DNA of 64,000 nt from Sedimenticola sp. (GCA_027024025.1 JALVTT010000151.1:1-64000), one strand, 5' to 3'. Shown: positions 1 to 11,483, numbered from the stretch's first letter. Notes: generated from the letters alone by a model not told the origin. Made by a program: numbers and translations.

Positions 1-1
1 G

Positions 2-181
2 CTGTTGCTGGACGAGCCGACCGCCAACCTCGATCCCGCCAACACCCGCGCCGTGGAGGCGCTGATCGCGGACTACCGCCAGACACAGCACTGCCCGGTC
101 CTGTGGGTGAGTCACGACCCGGCCCAGCGCGAGCGGGTGGCCGACCGCCAGCACCGGATGCAGGCGGGGACACTGCAATGA
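2..181 (+). CDS. ABC transporter ATP-binding protein, C-terminal part (partial at window edge), likely partner of FetB-like permease
   Basis: Frame 2 reads LLLDEPTANLDPANTRAVEALIADYRQTQHCPVLWVSHDPAQRERVADR...; Walker B/D-loop LLLDEPTANLD and H-loop SHD; stop overlaps next ATG (ATGA). Confidence 0.85.
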   Translation: MLLDEPTANLDPANTRAVEALIADYRQTQHCPVLWVSHDPAQRERVADRQHRMQAGTLQ

Positions 182-987
182 ACGCGGCCTTCATTCCCCT
201 GGGCACGGGCGATCTGCTGATCGCCGCCGCGCTGCTGCTGGCCACCGGGGCGCTGTCCTGGCGGCTGCAGCTGGGCGTGGGGCGGCGTCTGCTGATCGCC
301 GGGGCGCGCAGCACGGCGCAGCTGATGCTGCTGGGGCTGATCCTGCATTCGATCTTCGCCAGCCAGTCGCCCTGGCTGATCGCCCTGGTGATGGGCGTGA
401 TGCTGGCGGTCGCCGGCTACGAGGCCTGGTCGCGCCAGACCCGGCCCCTGCGCGGCGCCTGGGGCTACGGCACCGGGGCACTGTCCATGCTGCTGTCCTC
501 GGTCACCATCGCCCTGATGAGCGTGGCGGTGATCCTGCAGCCCACGCCCTGGTATCACCCGCAGTATCTGATCCCGCTGCTGGGCATGCTGCTGGGCAAC
601 ACCATGACCGGCATCGCCGTGGCCATGGACACCCTGGGGCGCGAGGCCTGGACCCGGCGTGGCGAGATCGAGGCGCGCCTGATCCTGGGCGAGGCGCCCG
701 CCGGCGCGCTGGGCCACATCCGCCGCGGCGCCCTGCGCGCGGGGCTGATCCCCATCATCAACAGCATGACCACCGCCGGCCTGGTCAGCCTGCCGGGCAT
801 GATGACCGGCCAGATCCTGGCCGGCGGCGCGCCTTTCGAGGCCGCCAAGTACCAGCTGATGATCCTGTTCCTGATCGCCGCGGGCACGGCCCTGGGCGCC
901 GCCAGCGCGGTCATGATCATGTCCGCGCGCCTGTTCGACGAGCGCGAGCGGCTGCGCCTGGACCGCCTCGAGGGGGAGGCCCGATGA
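178..987 (+). CDS. fetB: FetB/YbbM-family iron export ABC transporter permease
   Basis: Polytopic membrane protein MNAAFIPLGTGDLLIAAALLLATGALSWRLQLGVGRRLLIAGARSTAQL...PGMMTGQILAGGAPFEAAKYQ typical of FetB/UPF0014; ATGA overlap with upstream ATPase. Confidence 0.8.
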   Translation: MNAAFIPLGTGDLLIAAALLLATGALSWRLQLGVGRRLLIAGARSTAQLMLLGLILHSIFASQSPWLIALVMGVMLAVAGYEAWSRQTRPLRGAWGYGTGALSMLLSSVTIALMSVAVILQPTPWYHPQYLIPLLGMLLGNTMTGIAVAMDTLGREAWTRRGEIEARLILGEAPAGALGHIRRGALRAGLIPIINSMTTAGLVSLPGMMTGQILAGGAPFEAAKYQLMILFLIAAGTALGAASAVMIMSARLFDERERLRLDRLEGEAR

Positions 988-1367
988 GCACCGCCCTGGC
1001 ACTGCTGATCCTGGCCGGCGTGTTCGCGGCCTTCTGGCTGGACAGCGCCCGGGCGCGGGAACTGGCCACCGCCCTGGCGCGCACCCTCTGCGAGCAGCGG
1101 GGCCTGCAGTTCCTCGACGATACCGTGGTATTGCGGCGCATCGGGCTGCGCTGGGGACGTCGGGGCATCCGCTTCCGGCGCATGTTCAGCTTCGACTTCA
1201 GCCGTGGCGGCATGGGGCGGCGGGACGGTTATCTGATCCTGGTGGGCACCGAGGTGGAGCAATACGGCCTGAACCTGCCTCCCGAGGACGGCCCCACGCC
1301 CCCGGCCGAGCCGCCGGCGCAGGACGACGCGGGCAAGGTGGTGCCCTTCCGGCGCCCGCGTCGCTGA
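984..1367 (+). CDS. DUF3301-like membrane-anchored protein
   Basis: MSTALALLILAGVFAAFWLDSARARELATALARTLCEQRGLQFLDDTVVL; single N-terminal TM; overlaps fetB stop. Confidence 0.6.
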   Translation: MSTALALLILAGVFAAFWLDSARARELATALARTLCEQRGLQFLDDTVVLRRIGLRWGRRGIRFRRMFSFDFSRGGMGRRDGYLILVGTEVEQYGLNLPPEDGPTPPAEPPAQDDAGKVVPFRRPRR

Positions 1368-1391
1368 GCGGGGCGCGCGTGCCCCGGCGGG

Positions 1392-1787
1392 CTACTTGAC
1401 CACCTTGAGCGAGGGCCGGCCGCCACCGGCGGGCGGCTCGGGGGGCTGGCCGCCGTCGTCATCCGGCCCCTCGGGCGCGGCCGGATCGGGAAACAGCATG
1501 CCCTGTCCGTTCTCGCGCGAGTACACGCCCAGCACCGCGTCCGGCGGCACCACGACATCCATGGCCTTGCCCGAGAAGCGGGCGCTGAAGGTGATCCATT
1601 CATTGCCCAGTTCCAGATCACGCACCGCCCCCGGCGCCAGATTGAGCACGATGCGCCCGTCCTCCACGAACTCCTGCGGCACCACCACGTCCTTGCGCGC
1701 GGCGTCGACCAGAAAGAAGGGGGTCTGACGGTTGTCCACCAGCCACTCGTAGAGGGCCCGGATCAGATAAGGGCGGTTGGAGGTCAT
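1392..1787 (-). CDS. sspB: ClpXP protease specificity-enhancing factor SspB
   Basis: MTSNRPYLIRALYEWLVDNRQTPFFLVDA...ARFSGKAMDVVVPPDAVLGVYSRENGQGM typical SspB; adjacent to sspA. Confidence 0.93.
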   Translation of the reverse strand: MTSNRPYLIRALYEWLVDNRQTPFFLVDAARKDVVVPQEFVEDGRIVLNLAPGAVRDLELGNEWITFSARFSGKAMDVVVPPDAVLGVYSRENGQGMLFPDPAAPEGPDDDGGQPPEPPAGGGRPSLKVVK

Positions 1788-1789
1788 GC

Positions 1790-2419
1790 TTACTTGCCGC
1801 GCATCTCGCGTTCGGCCTCGCTGAGGCTGCGCACGAAGCCGGGCCGGGTGAACATGCGCGCGGCATAGGTGTTGATCTGCTTGCCGGCCGCGCCGGACAG
1901 CTCGATGCCCAGCATGGGCAGACGCCACAGCAGCGGCGTCAGGGTGGCATCGACCAGGGAGTATTCGTCGCTCATGAAGAAGGGGTGGGCGGCAAACACC
2001 GGCGCGGTGGAGACCAGCCCCTCCTTGAGTTGCTTGCGGGCCTTGGTCGCGCCCTTGCCGCCGGCCAGGATGGCGTCCACCAGCGGATACCAGTCCTGCT
2101 CCACGCGGAACATGTACTGGCGGGTATGGGCGCGCGAGACCGGGTCCACCGGCAGCAGGGGCGGATGCGGGAAGCGTTCGTCGATGTACTCGGCGATGAT
2201 GCGCGCGTCATACAGCGCCAGCTCGCGGTCCACCAGGGTGGGGGCGGTGCCATAGGGGTTCAGGTCCACCAGATCCTCCGGCAGGTCCAGGGGATCGATA
2301 TCGACGATCTCGCAGCTCACGCTCTTCTCGGCCAGCACCAGGCGCACGCGATGGCTCTGCAGGCTGGAAGGATCGGAAAACAGGGTCATCACTGCCCTTC
2401 GGGCTGCCGCGGTGGTCAT
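1790..2419 (-). CDS. sspA: Stringent starvation protein A (GST-like)
   Basis: MTTAAARRAVMTLFSDPSSLQSHRVRLVLAEKSVSCEIVDIDP matches the SspA N-terminus; followed by sspB. Confidence 0.93.
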   Translation of the reverse strand: MTTAAARRAVMTLFSDPSSLQSHRVRLVLAEKSVSCEIVDIDPLDLPEDLVDLNPYGTAPTLVDRELALYDARIIAEYIDERFPHPPLLPVDPVSRAHTRQYMFRVEQDWYPLVDAILAGGKGATKARKQLKEGLVSTAPVFAAHPFFMSDEYSLVDATLTPLLWRLPMLGIELSGAAGKQINTYAARMFTRPGFVRSLSEAEREMRGK

Positions 2420-2477
2420 TCCTCACATCTCCTTAATTGCGCGTCCGACACGTGCCCGGGCGGGTTTCCCGGACACG

Positions 2478-2512
2478 AAAAAGGCGCATAGTATAGCAAA
2501 CCATGCGCCTTT
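2478..2512 (-). terminator. Rho-independent terminator (potentially bidirectional) after petC
   Basis: 10-bp perfect stem AAAGGCGCAT...ATGCGCCTTT with T-rich flank on the minus strand, between petC stop and sspA start. Confidence 0.75.
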
Positions 2513-2568
2513 CTCTTTGCCCGATGCGGGAATGCCTCAGGCATCCCCGGCGGGACGGTGGCCGCGCA

Positions 2569-3375
2569 TCAATGCACGTCCTTCCACCATTCCTTCTTCA
2601 TCAGGTAGGCCAGGATGGTGAACACCACCAGGAACAGCAGCACCCATACGCCCATGTGCTCCCGCTCCAGGCGGACCGGCTCGGCGATGTAGGTCAGGTA
2701 GGTGGTGATGTCACGCACCACGCCATCGAACTCCTCGTCGCTGAGCTTGCCCTGGCTGCGCTTGCTGAAGCCGGACACCACCTTCTCGACATGGAAGCCC
2801 TCGCCCTTGTCCTTGACCATCTGCTCGGCCTCGGCTTCGGAGTCGAATTCGGCGACCGTCTCGGTGCCTTCCTTCACCTCGTACTTGTACACCGGGTCCT
2901 TGATGCCTTCCAGCTCCCACAGGATGTTGGGCATGCCGACATTGTGGAACACCTTGTTGTTAACGCCGGTCGGGCGCGAGGGATCGGTGTAGAAGCTCTT
3001 GAGGTAGCTGTAGACCCAGTCGGAACCGCGACGGCGCGCCTCCAGGGTCAGATCCGGCGCCGGCGCGCCGAAGGAGCCCGCGGCATACTCGCTGGGCATG
3101 GCGATCTTCATCAGACCACCCACCTTGGAGCCGTCGAAGATCAGGTTGTCCTTGATCATCGACTCGGTCAGGCCGACCTTCTCCATCAGCTTGTAGCGCA
3201 CGTACTTGGCCGAGTGGCAGCCCATGCAGTAGTTGGTGAAGTACTTGGCGCCACGTTGGATGGCCGCGTTATCGCTGAGATCGATATTGGCCGATTCCAG
3301 CTCGACGCCCTCCTCGTTGGCGAAGCCGGCCACCGGCAGCAGGGCCATGACAATCAGTACAATCCACTTTTTCAT
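2569..3375 (-). CDS. petC: Cytochrome c1 of the bc1 complex
   Basis: MKKWIVLIVMALLPVAGFANEEG signal peptide; CMGCHSAKY haem motif; C-terminal TM anchor. The longer ORF to 3726 is open-frame extension. Confidence 0.92.
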   Translation of the reverse strand: MKKWIVLIVMALLPVAGFANEEGVELESANIDLSDNAAIQRGAKYFTNYCMGCHSAKYVRYKLMEKVGLTESMIKDNLIFDGSKVGGLMKIAMPSEYAAGSFGAPAPDLTLEARRRGSDWVYSYLKSFYTDPSRPTGVNNKVFHNVGMPNILWELEGIKDPVYKYEVKEGTETVAEFDSEAEAEQMVKDKGEGFHVEKVVSGFSKRSQGKLSDEEFDGVVRDITTYLTYIAEPVRLEREHMGVWVLLFLVVFTILAYLMKKEWWKDVH

Positions 3376-4601
3376 TTTGTCACCCTCTCCGGAACCGGTT
3401 TGGTCTTGTCGATCTTCGAATACAGCGGCATCAGCAGGAAGAACGCAAAGTACACACCCGTGAAGATGCGCGCCAGCATGGTCTTGGTCGGCGTGGCCGG
3501 GTGCATGCCCAGATAGGCCAGCACGATGAAGGTCACGGCGAAGATGGCCAGGGCGATCTTGAACAGCGGTCCCTTGTAGCGGATGGACTTGACCGGCGAG
3601 CGGTCCAGCCACGGCAGGAAGAACATGATCAGGATCGAGGCAAACATCACGATGACGCCGGGGAACTGCGAGTTGAACATCGGCGGCACCGCGCGCAGCA
3701 TCGCGTAGAACGGGGTGAAGTACCACACCGGAGCGATGTGCGGTGGCGTCTTCAGCGGGTTGGCCGGCTCGAAGTTCGGGGCCTCCAGGAACAGCCCGTG
3801 CATATCGGGGATGAAGAAGATCACCGCGGCGAAGAAGATCAGGAACATGCCCACGCCGAAGATGTCCTTCACCGAGTAGTACGGGTGGAAGGGGATGCCG
3901 TCGGCCGGGGCGGTGTCGCTCCAGCGGTTGCCCTTGGGACCCTTCTTGATCTCGATGCCGTCGGGGTTGTTGGAACCCACCTTGTGCAGCGCCACGATGT
4001 GGATGAACACCAGCGCGGCCAGGATGAACGGCAGCAGGAAATGCAGGGCGAAGAAGCGGTTCAGGGTGGCGTCGGAGATGACATAGTCACCGCGAATCCA
4101 CAGCGACAGATCGTCACCGATGAACGGCACCGCCGAGAACAGGTTGACGATGACCTGGGCGCCCCAGTAGGACATCTGACCCCAGGGCAGCAGGTAACCG
4201 AAGAAGGCGGTCGCCATCATCGCCAGATAGATCACCAGACCGATGATCCACAGCAGCTCGCGCGGCTTGCGGTAGGAGCCGTACATCAGGCCGCGGAACA
4301 TGTGCAGGTACACCACGATGAAGAATGCCGAGGCGCCGGTGGAGTGCATGTAACGGATCAGCCATCCGTAATCCATGTCGCGCATGATGTACTCGACCGA
4401 GGCGAAGGCCAGGTTGGCGTCCGGCTTGTAGGCCATGGCCAGCCAGACCCCGGTCAGGATCTGGTTGACCAGCACCAGCATGGCCAGCGACCCGAAGAAA
4501 TACCAGGAATTGAAGTTTTTCGGCGCGTAATACTGGGCCAGGTGCTCGTTCCACACCTTGGTCGCAGGGAAGCGCTCGTCGATCCAGCTCATCAGGCTCA
4601 T
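3372..4601 (-). CDS. petB: Cytochrome b of the bc1 complex
   Basis: Multi-TM protein with RYMHSTGASAFFIVVYLHMFRGL and FGYLLPWGQMSYWGA motifs; ATGA overlap with petC. Confidence 0.95.
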   Translation of the reverse strand: MSLMSWIDERFPATKVWNEHLAQYYAPKNFNSWYFFGSLAMLVLVNQILTGVWLAMAYKPDANLAFASVEYIMRDMDYGWLIRYMHSTGASAFFIVVYLHMFRGLMYGSYRKPRELLWIIGLVIYLAMMATAFFGYLLPWGQMSYWGAQVIVNLFSAVPFIGDDLSLWIRGDYVISDATLNRFFALHFLLPFILAALVFIHIVALHKVGSNNPDGIEIKKGPKGNRWSDTAPADGIPFHPYYSVKDIFGVGMFLIFFAAVIFFIPDMHGLFLEAPNFEPANPLKTPPHIAPVWYFTPFYAMLRAVPPMFNSQFPGVIVMFASILIMFFLPWLDRSPVKSIRYKGPLFKIALAIFAVTFIVLAYLGMHPATPTKTMLARIFTGVYFAFFLLMPLYSKIDKTKPVPERVTK

Positions 4602-5194
4602 GCTTTGCCCTCCGGGTCAACGCCGATCAGGATCACGTCATCGGACAGATACTTGTGCGGCGGGATGTGCAGGTTGGTCGGCGCGGGCGAGCCCTTGAAC
4701 ACGCGGGCCGCCAGGTCGAAGCGCGAACCGTGGCAGGGGCAGAAGAAGCCACCCTTCCAGTAGTCGCCCAGGTCGGCCGGGGCGATGTCCGGGCGGTAGG
4801 TCGGCGAGCAGCCCAGGTGGGTGCAGATGCCGATGGCCACCAGGTATTCCGGCTTGATCGAGCGGGTCGGGTTCTTGCAGTACTCGGGCTGGTTCGGCAC
4901 TTCCGAGGTGGGATCGGAAAGCATGTCGTCCAGGGTCGGCAGATCCTTGAGATTCTGCTCGGTGCGATGCACCACCCAACACACCTTGCCGCGCCACTTC
5001 ACCCGCAACAGGCCACCCGGCTCCAGGGCGCTGATATCCGCCTCTTCAGGCGCACCAGCGGCCTTCGCACGCTCGGATGGGTTCCAGTTCTTGATGAAGG
5101 GGACAGCGACAAACCCGGCACCAACCGCGCCCACCACTGCCGTTGCAGTAGTGAGGAAGCGGCGTTTCTTGAGGTCTACGCCTTCTGAACTCAT
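4598..5194 (-). CDS. petA: Ubiquinol-cytochrome c reductase Rieske iron-sulfur subunit
   Basis: CTHLGCSP and CPCHGSRFD Rieske motifs; N-terminal anchor; operon with petBC. Confidence 0.95.
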   Translation of the reverse strand: MSSEGVDLKKRRFLTTATAVVGAVGAGFVAVPFIKNWNPSERAKAAGAPEEADISALEPGGLLRVKWRGKVCWVVHRTEQNLKDLPTLDDMLSDPTSEVPNQPEYCKNPTRSIKPEYLVAIGICTHLGCSPTYRPDIAPADLGDYWKGGFFCPCHGSRFDLAARVFKGSPAPTNLHIPPHKYLSDDVILIGVDPEGKA

Positions 5195-5341
5195 GAGTTA
5201 CTCCCCACGCTCCAGGACATTGCAGCGACGGGGCCGCCTGGACCGTATACGTTTAAGAATATTCTGAAATACCCCGATTGGCCGGGGATTTTCCACCATG
5301 TGGCTGGTCCGGTCAAGACAGGGACCATTAACCCGGGTCAA

Positions 5342-6082
5342 TCAGACCGGATTATCCAGATCTACATAATGATGTTCCAGACCAAATTTCTGCGCGATTT
5401 GCCCGCCCAGGGCCCGCACCCCGAAACGCTCGGTGGCGTGGTGCCCCGCACCAAAATAGACCACGCCCAGCTCCAGGGCCTGATGGTGGGTCTGCTCGGA
5501 GACCTCGCCGCTGATGAAGGCATCGTAACCGGCCTCGGCAGCGCGGGTGATATAGCCCTGGGCCGCCCCGGTGCACCAGGCCAGGCGGCGGATCTCGCGC
5601 TCTCCGCCCAGCTGCAGCGGGGTGCGCCCGAGCACCGAGGCCAGACGCCGCCCGAGCGCCGCCGCGTCCAGCGGCTCCGCCAGCGCGGCGCCCCAGACCA
5701 GCTCGCCCTCGGCGATGGGCGCGCCCGTCAGGCCCAGGGCCCGGCCCAGACCGGCGTTGTTGCCCAGCTCCGGATGGGCGTCCAGCGGCAGATGATAGGC
5801 CAGCAGACTGATCCCGTGTCGCATCAGGGCCCGGATGCGGCGCCCCTTGAGCCCGGTCAGCGGCTGCGCCTCGCCCTTCCAGAAATAGCCATGATGCACC
5901 AGCAGGGCATCGGCCCCGCGCTCGATCGCGGCCTCGATCAGGGCCATGCTCGCGGTCACGCCGCTGACCAGCACCCGCACCTCGCGCCCGGCCTCGACCT
6001 GCAGGCCGTTGGGGCAGTAATCGTCGAATCGGGCGACCTGCAGATAATCGTCGCACCATGCCGCCAGTGACTGTATGTCCAC
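5342..6082 (-). CDS. Nif3-like dinuclear metal center protein (YbgI family)
   Basis: YCPNGLQVEAGREV...VHHGYFWKGEAQPL...GAGHHATERFGVRALG motifs. Confidence 0.9.
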   Translation of the reverse strand: MDIQSLAAWCDDYLQVARFDDYCPNGLQVEAGREVRVLVSGVTASMALIEAAIERGADALLVHHGYFWKGEAQPLTGLKGRRIRALMRHGISLLAYHLPLDAHPELGNNAGLGRALGLTGAPIAEGELVWGAALAEPLDAAALGRRLASVLGRTPLQLGGEREIRRLAWCTGAAQGYITRAAEAGYDAFISGEVSEQTHHQALELGVVYFGAGHHATERFGVRALGGQIAQKFGLEHHYVDLDNPV

Positions 6083-6198
6083 GCGCTCACCTCGCTGAGT
6101 GTTCCGTCCGCCGCCGGGCCTGCGACCCAGTCGCTATGACAATCCGTCGGGGATTACGTACCCTGTTGCCACCAAGACCCCGAAACCCACGGTCCGGC

Positions 6199-7340
<1,142 letters not shown>

Positions 7341-7344
<4 letters not shown>

Positions 7345-7631
7345 TGGGCCTGTTCGACCTGTTCAACAGCGAGTCGCGCAAGAAAGACGCGGTCGCCATC
7401 GAGATCGACATCGAGGCCGGCGTGCTGCAACGCTGCGATGTCTGCCGCGCGGTCTGCGACAAGGGCCACGACGAGCGCCTGCCGGCCGCCGACGCCCTGG
7501 CGCATGAACTGTTCGACCGCAACGATCCCCGGGTGGCCGTGTTCCACGGCGATCGCGACGAACTGCTGGTGCGCCTGCGCAGCGCGCGCGAACCCATCCC
7601 CTACAACTGCATCTGCGAAGACGCCGGTTAG
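7341..7631 (+). CDS. Small Cys-containing protein of unknown function
   Basis: 96-aa ORF, ATGA overlap with degS; motifs RCDVCRAVCDKGHDE and YNCICEDAG; codes to within a few nt of convergent hisC. Confidence 0.65.
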
Positions 7632-8719
7632 CCGGCGAGCGCCCGCAGCGCCTCGATCAGCCGATCGTTCTCCTCGGGGGTGCCAACGGTGGGCCGCAGG
7701 CAGTCGGCCAGCAGCGGGTGGGCGCCGTCCAGGTTCTTGATCAGCACCCCGCGCGCCTTCAGGCCGTCAAACCATTCCCCGGCCCGGCCCGGCGGGGTGC
7801 GCATCAGGATGAAATTGGCCTGCGAGGGATAGACGGTCACCCCCGGCAGGGCCGCCAGGGCCGCGCCCAGGCGCTCGCGCTCGGCGCGGATGCGCGCGGT
7901 CTGCTCGTCGAACACCGCCTTGTGGCGCAGCGCGAACTCGGCGCTCACCTGGGTGAGCACATTGATGTTGTAGGGCAGGCGCACCTTGTCGAACTCGTCC
8001 AGCCAGGCCGGCGGCCCGGCCAGCAGGCCCAGGCGCAGCCCCGCCAGGCCCATCTTGGAGACAGTGCGCATCACCAGCAGATTGTCGTGCCGTCCCAGGC
8101 GCGCCATGAAGCTGGCGTCGGTGAAGGGGGCATAGGCCTCGTCCACCACCACCAGGCCCGGCGCCGCCTCGATGACCTCGAGGATGTCCGACTCGGCGTA
8201 CAGGTTGCCCGTGGGGTTGTTGGGATAGGCCAGGAACACCACCGCCGGCTGGTGCTCGTCCATCGCCTGGCGCAGCGCCGGCAGGTCCAGCGAGAAGTCG
8301 TCCGCGCGCAGCGGCACCCCCACATAGGGCATGCCGCAGAAGGTGGCGATCATGCGGTACATGACGAAGCCCGGATCGACCGACAGCACGCAGCGCCCCG
8401 GACCGGACAGGGCCATGCAGATCATCTGGATCAGCTCGTCCGAGCCATTGCCCAGGACCAGCCGCATGCCCTCCGGCACCCCCATGGCCCCGGCCAGGCG
8501 CGCGCTCAGGGCCTGCGCGGCCGGATCGGGATAGCGGTTAACATCGGTGTGGCGCAACAGCTCGGCCCACTCCGCACGCAGCGCATCCGGCCAGGTGTAG
8601 GGATTCTCCATAGCGTCCAGTTTGACCAAACCCGCCGCGTCCTGCACGTGGTAGGCGGACAAGGCGCGAATCTCGGGGCGAATCCAATGGGAGACCAGCG
8701 TATCAATGGTGTCGCTCAT
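7628..8719 (-). CDS. hisC: Histidinol-phosphate aminotransferase
   Basis: MSDTIDTLVSHWIRPEIRALSAYHVQDA...YPNNPTGN...RTVSKMGLAGLRLG PLP aminotransferase motifs. Confidence 0.93.
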   Translation of the reverse strand: MSDTIDTLVSHWIRPEIRALSAYHVQDAAGLVKLDAMENPYTWPDALRAEWAELLRHTDVNRYPDPAAQALSARLAGAMGVPEGMRLVLGNGSDELIQMICMALSGPGRCVLSVDPGFVMYRMIATFCGMPYVGVPLRADDFSLDLPALRQAMDEHQPAVVFLAYPNNPTGNLYAESDILEVIEAAPGLVVVDEAYAPFTDASFMARLGRHDNLLVMRTVSKMGLAGLRLGLLAGPPAWLDEFDKVRLPYNINVLTQVSAEFALRHKAVFDEQTARIRAERERLGAALAALPGVTVYPSQANFILMRTPPGRAGEWFDGLKARGVLIKNLDGAHPLLADCLRPTVGTPEENDRLIEALRALAG

Positions 8720-8775
8720 GGGCCGTGCTCGGTGATGAATCGGGGGCGCCAGTTTACCCTGCCCGGACGCCACAC

Positions 8776-8802
8776 AAAAAAGGCGCGATTGGAAATCGCG
8801 CC
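8776..8802 (-). terminator. Rho-independent terminator downstream of hupC
   Basis: Minus-strand GGCGCGAT-TTCCA-ATCGCGCC followed by TTTTTT; lies between hupC stop (8896) and hisC start (8719). Confidence 0.85.
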
Positions 8803-8895
8803 AGACCGGAAGAGATCGCACCCGGAAGCCTCTGATTACCCCTCCCGAGACGGGGAAGGGGGAGAGCACTTCTTCGGAAGCCTCCTGCAGGTCGA

Positions 8896-9612
8896 TCAGA
8901 ACTCGTCACCCTCGGTCCTGCGGGTGTCCTTGAAGGTGCGCCAGCCGCTGATCATGGAGCTGATGATCGACTGCCGGGACATGATGTCCTCACGCACCGC
9001 GACGTACACGTGAATGATGACGAAGGTGATGATGTACCACATGATCAGGTGGTGCCAGGTGTGCACATCCTGGCTCTGGCCGAACAGGGGAACCACCCAG
9101 GCACTGAACAGTTCGTACTGCCAGGACCCCATGCCCGTGCCCTCCCCGTACAGCGCAAAGCCGGTCACGATCATGAACAGGATACCCCAGACGAACATCA
9201 CGTACATCACCAGCTGGGCCAGCGGATTGTGACCGATGTATTTCTTCGGCTCCTTTGCCAGGAACAGGTACCAGCGCACCTCGTGGAACACCCCCTTCCA
9301 CCACTCCGCATTGAACAGCGGAGGCAGAATGATCTGCCGTGCATGCTCGTTGCCCATAACCGCCCAGTAGAGGCGGAACAGGAAGCCGATGGCCACCACG
9401 TAACCCGCCGCGAAGTGGGCGAAACGGATATAACCCATCAGAAAATTGTCACTGGCCTCCCCCGGCATGCTGGGCAACGGGCTGCCGATGAAATACCCCG
9501 TGACCGCCAGCACCGTGATGCCCAACGCGTTGATCCAATGCCACAGGCGCAACGGTGCCTCGTAGACATACACCGCCGGCTCGGCATGTACCCTGGCTGC
9601 TTTGCTTGTCAT
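8896..9612 (-). CDS. hupC: Ni/Fe-hydrogenase b-type cytochrome subunit
   Basis: YVYEAPLRLWHWINALGITVLAVTGYFIGSPLPS...HTWHHLIMWYIITFVIIHVYVAVREDIMSRQS; follows hupL; GGAGG upstream of this ATG. Confidence 0.95.
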   Translation of the reverse strand: MTSKAARVHAEPAVYVYEAPLRLWHWINALGITVLAVTGYFIGSPLPSMPGEASDNFLMGYIRFAHFAAGYVVAIGFLFRLYWAVMGNEHARQIILPPLFNAEWWKGVFHEVRWYLFLAKEPKKYIGHNPLAQLVMYVMFVWGILFMIVTGFALYGEGTGMGSWQYELFSAWVVPLFGQSQDVHTWHHLIMWYIITFVIIHVYVAVREDIMSRQSIISSMISGWRTFKDTRRTEGDEF

Positions 9613-9664
9613 GGACTTGTCCTCCATCGAGCGGCCCCTTGCGGGGCCGCGATCGGTTGGCCGC

Positions 9665-11479
9665 TCAGCGGATCTTGACTTCGGTCAGCTCCTCGCCGTC
9701 TTCGCTCATCACGTGCGTGGAGCAGGCGAGACAGGGATCGAAGCTGTGCAGGCTGCGCAGGATCTCCACCGGCTCGTCCGGGCGCTCCATCGGCGTATTC
9801 ATCAGGCAGGCCTCGAAGGCGCCGATGTTGCCGGCCGGATCACGTGGCGAACCGTTCCAGGTTGTCGGCACCACGCACTGGTAGTTCTCGATGCGCCCGT
9901 CCTTGATATGGATCCAGTGCCCCAGCGCGCCGCGCGGCGCGGCCACGGTACCCACCCCCTTGGCCTCCTTCGGCCAGGTCGAGGGATCCCACTTCTCCAT
10001 GTTGGCGGTGGCCGTGTCGCCGGCCTTGATGTTGGCGATCAGCTCGTTCCAGTCGTCCACCATCATGTCGGCGCAGTACTCGGCCTCGAGCGCACGCGCC
10101 AGGGTGCGACCGATGGTGGAGTTCAGCGCGGTCTTGGCGTCCAGATTGGTGCCCGCCAGGTGGTTGAAGGCGGCCAGGCTGGTATCCACCTGGTTGCGCA
10201 CGTACTCGACGCCATGCGCATAGGCCAGGGTGTAACGCGACAACGGGCCGACCTCGACCGCATGGCCACGCCAGCGCGGGGCCTTGATCCAGGAATACTT
10301 GGCGCTCTCGTCGAGCTCCTGGATGTTGGTACGGGTGCCCTTGGTGTTCGACCCCAGCTCGTAGTTCGGCTCGGTGATGCCGTCCCAGGGGTGCAGGCCG
10401 ACCGACTCGTCGGGGTAGCTGTACCAGGAATGCGCCACGAACTCCTGCACCTGCTCGGGGTCGCGCGGATCGATCTCGTGGATCTCGTTCCAGTTGCCAT
10501 TGAGGATGACGCCGCCGGGCAGCTGATCGGTGGACTTGTCGTAGTTGACCTTGGGATAGGCTCCGTAGTCCATGACGTTGATCGCACCGTGACCGCCGCC
10601 ATAGAGCCAGTCCTTGTAGAAGCTGGCGATGGCGATGACATCGGGCACATAGACGTTCTTGCAGAAGTCCACCATCTCCTGGATGCGCGCACGCACGAAG
10701 TTGAGCCGCTCCATGTTCAGCGGCGCACCGGCCGACAGGTCGCCGTCCATGTTGATCGCGCAGGGCACGCCGCCCACCAGGTAGTTGGGGTGCGGGTTCT
10801 TGCCGCCGAACACGGTGTGGACCTTGACGAACTCCTTCTGCAGATCCAGCGCCTCGAGGTAATGGGCCACCGCCATCAGGTCGGCCTCGGGCGGCAGCTT
10901 GTAGGCCGGGTTGTCCCAGTAACCGTTCTTGAAGGGCCCCAGCTGACCCGACTCGATGAACTTGCGGATACGGGTCTGGATGTCGCGGAAGTAACCGGGA
11001 CTGGAGAGCGGGTGGCGCGGCGAGACGCTCTGCTGCAATGCCGAGGTCGCCTTGGGGTCGGCCTTCAGGGCGTTGACCGGGTTCACCCAGTCGAGCGCAT
11101 GCAGGTGGTAGAAGTGCACCACGTGGTCGTGGACCTGAAGGGTCTTGGCCATCATCTCGCGGATCAGGTGCGCATTCTTGGGGATACGGATGCCCAGTGC
11201 ATCCTCCACCGTGCGCACCGAGGTGAGTGCGTGACAGCCGGTGCACACGCCGCAGATACGCTCCACGAAGGCCCAGGCATCGCGCGGGTCACGCCCCTTG
11301 AGGATCACTTCGAGGCCGCGCCACATGGTGCCGGTGGACACCGCGTTGCGGATCACGTTGTTCTCGTCCACGTTAACCTCGCAACGCATGTGACCCTCGA
11401 TACGGGTCACCGGATCGACGACCACGCGCCGACCGCTGCTGTCCAGGGTATAACCGTTGGGTGTCTTGATGACGCTCAT
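9665..11479 (-). CDS. hupL: Uptake [NiFe]-hydrogenase large subunit
   Basis: [14 protein letters not shown] and [26 protein letters not shown] (Ni ligands plus C-terminal processing extension). Confidence 0.97.
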   Translation of the reverse strand: MSVIKTPNGYTLDSSGRRVVVDPVTRIEGHMRCEVNVDENNVIRNAVSTGTMWRGLEVILKGRDPRDAWAFVERICGVCTGCHALTSVRTVEDALGIRIPKNAHLIREMMAKTLQVHDHVVHFYHLHALDWVNPVNALKADPKATSALQQSVSPRHPLSSPGYFRDIQTRIRKFIESGQLGPFKNGYWDNPAYKLPPEADLMAVAHYLEALDLQKEFVKVHTVFGGKNPHPNYLVGGVPCAINMDGDLSAGAPLNMERLNFVRARIQEMVDFCKNVYVPDVIAIASFYKDWLYGGGHGAINVMDYGAYPKVNYDKSTDQLPGGVILNGNWNEIHEIDPRDPEQVQEFVAHSWYSYPDESVGLHPWDGITEPNYELGSNTKGTRTNIQELDESAKYSWIKAPRWRGHAVEVGPLSRYTLAYAHGVEYVRNQVDTSLAAFNHLAGTNLDAKTALNSTIGRTLARALEAEYCADMMVDDWNELIANIKAGDTATANMEKWDPSTWPKEAKGVGTVAAPRGALGHWIHIKDGRIENYQCVVPTTWNGSPRDPAGNIGAFEACLMNTPMERPDEPVEILRSLHSFDPCLACSTHVMSEDGEELTEVKIR

Positions 11480-11483
11480 TGAA

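Noticed and set aside
9602-11482. 626-aa plus-strand ORF opposite hupL
   Set aside because: Mirror of hupL, no signal or domain; hupL motifs are unequivocal.
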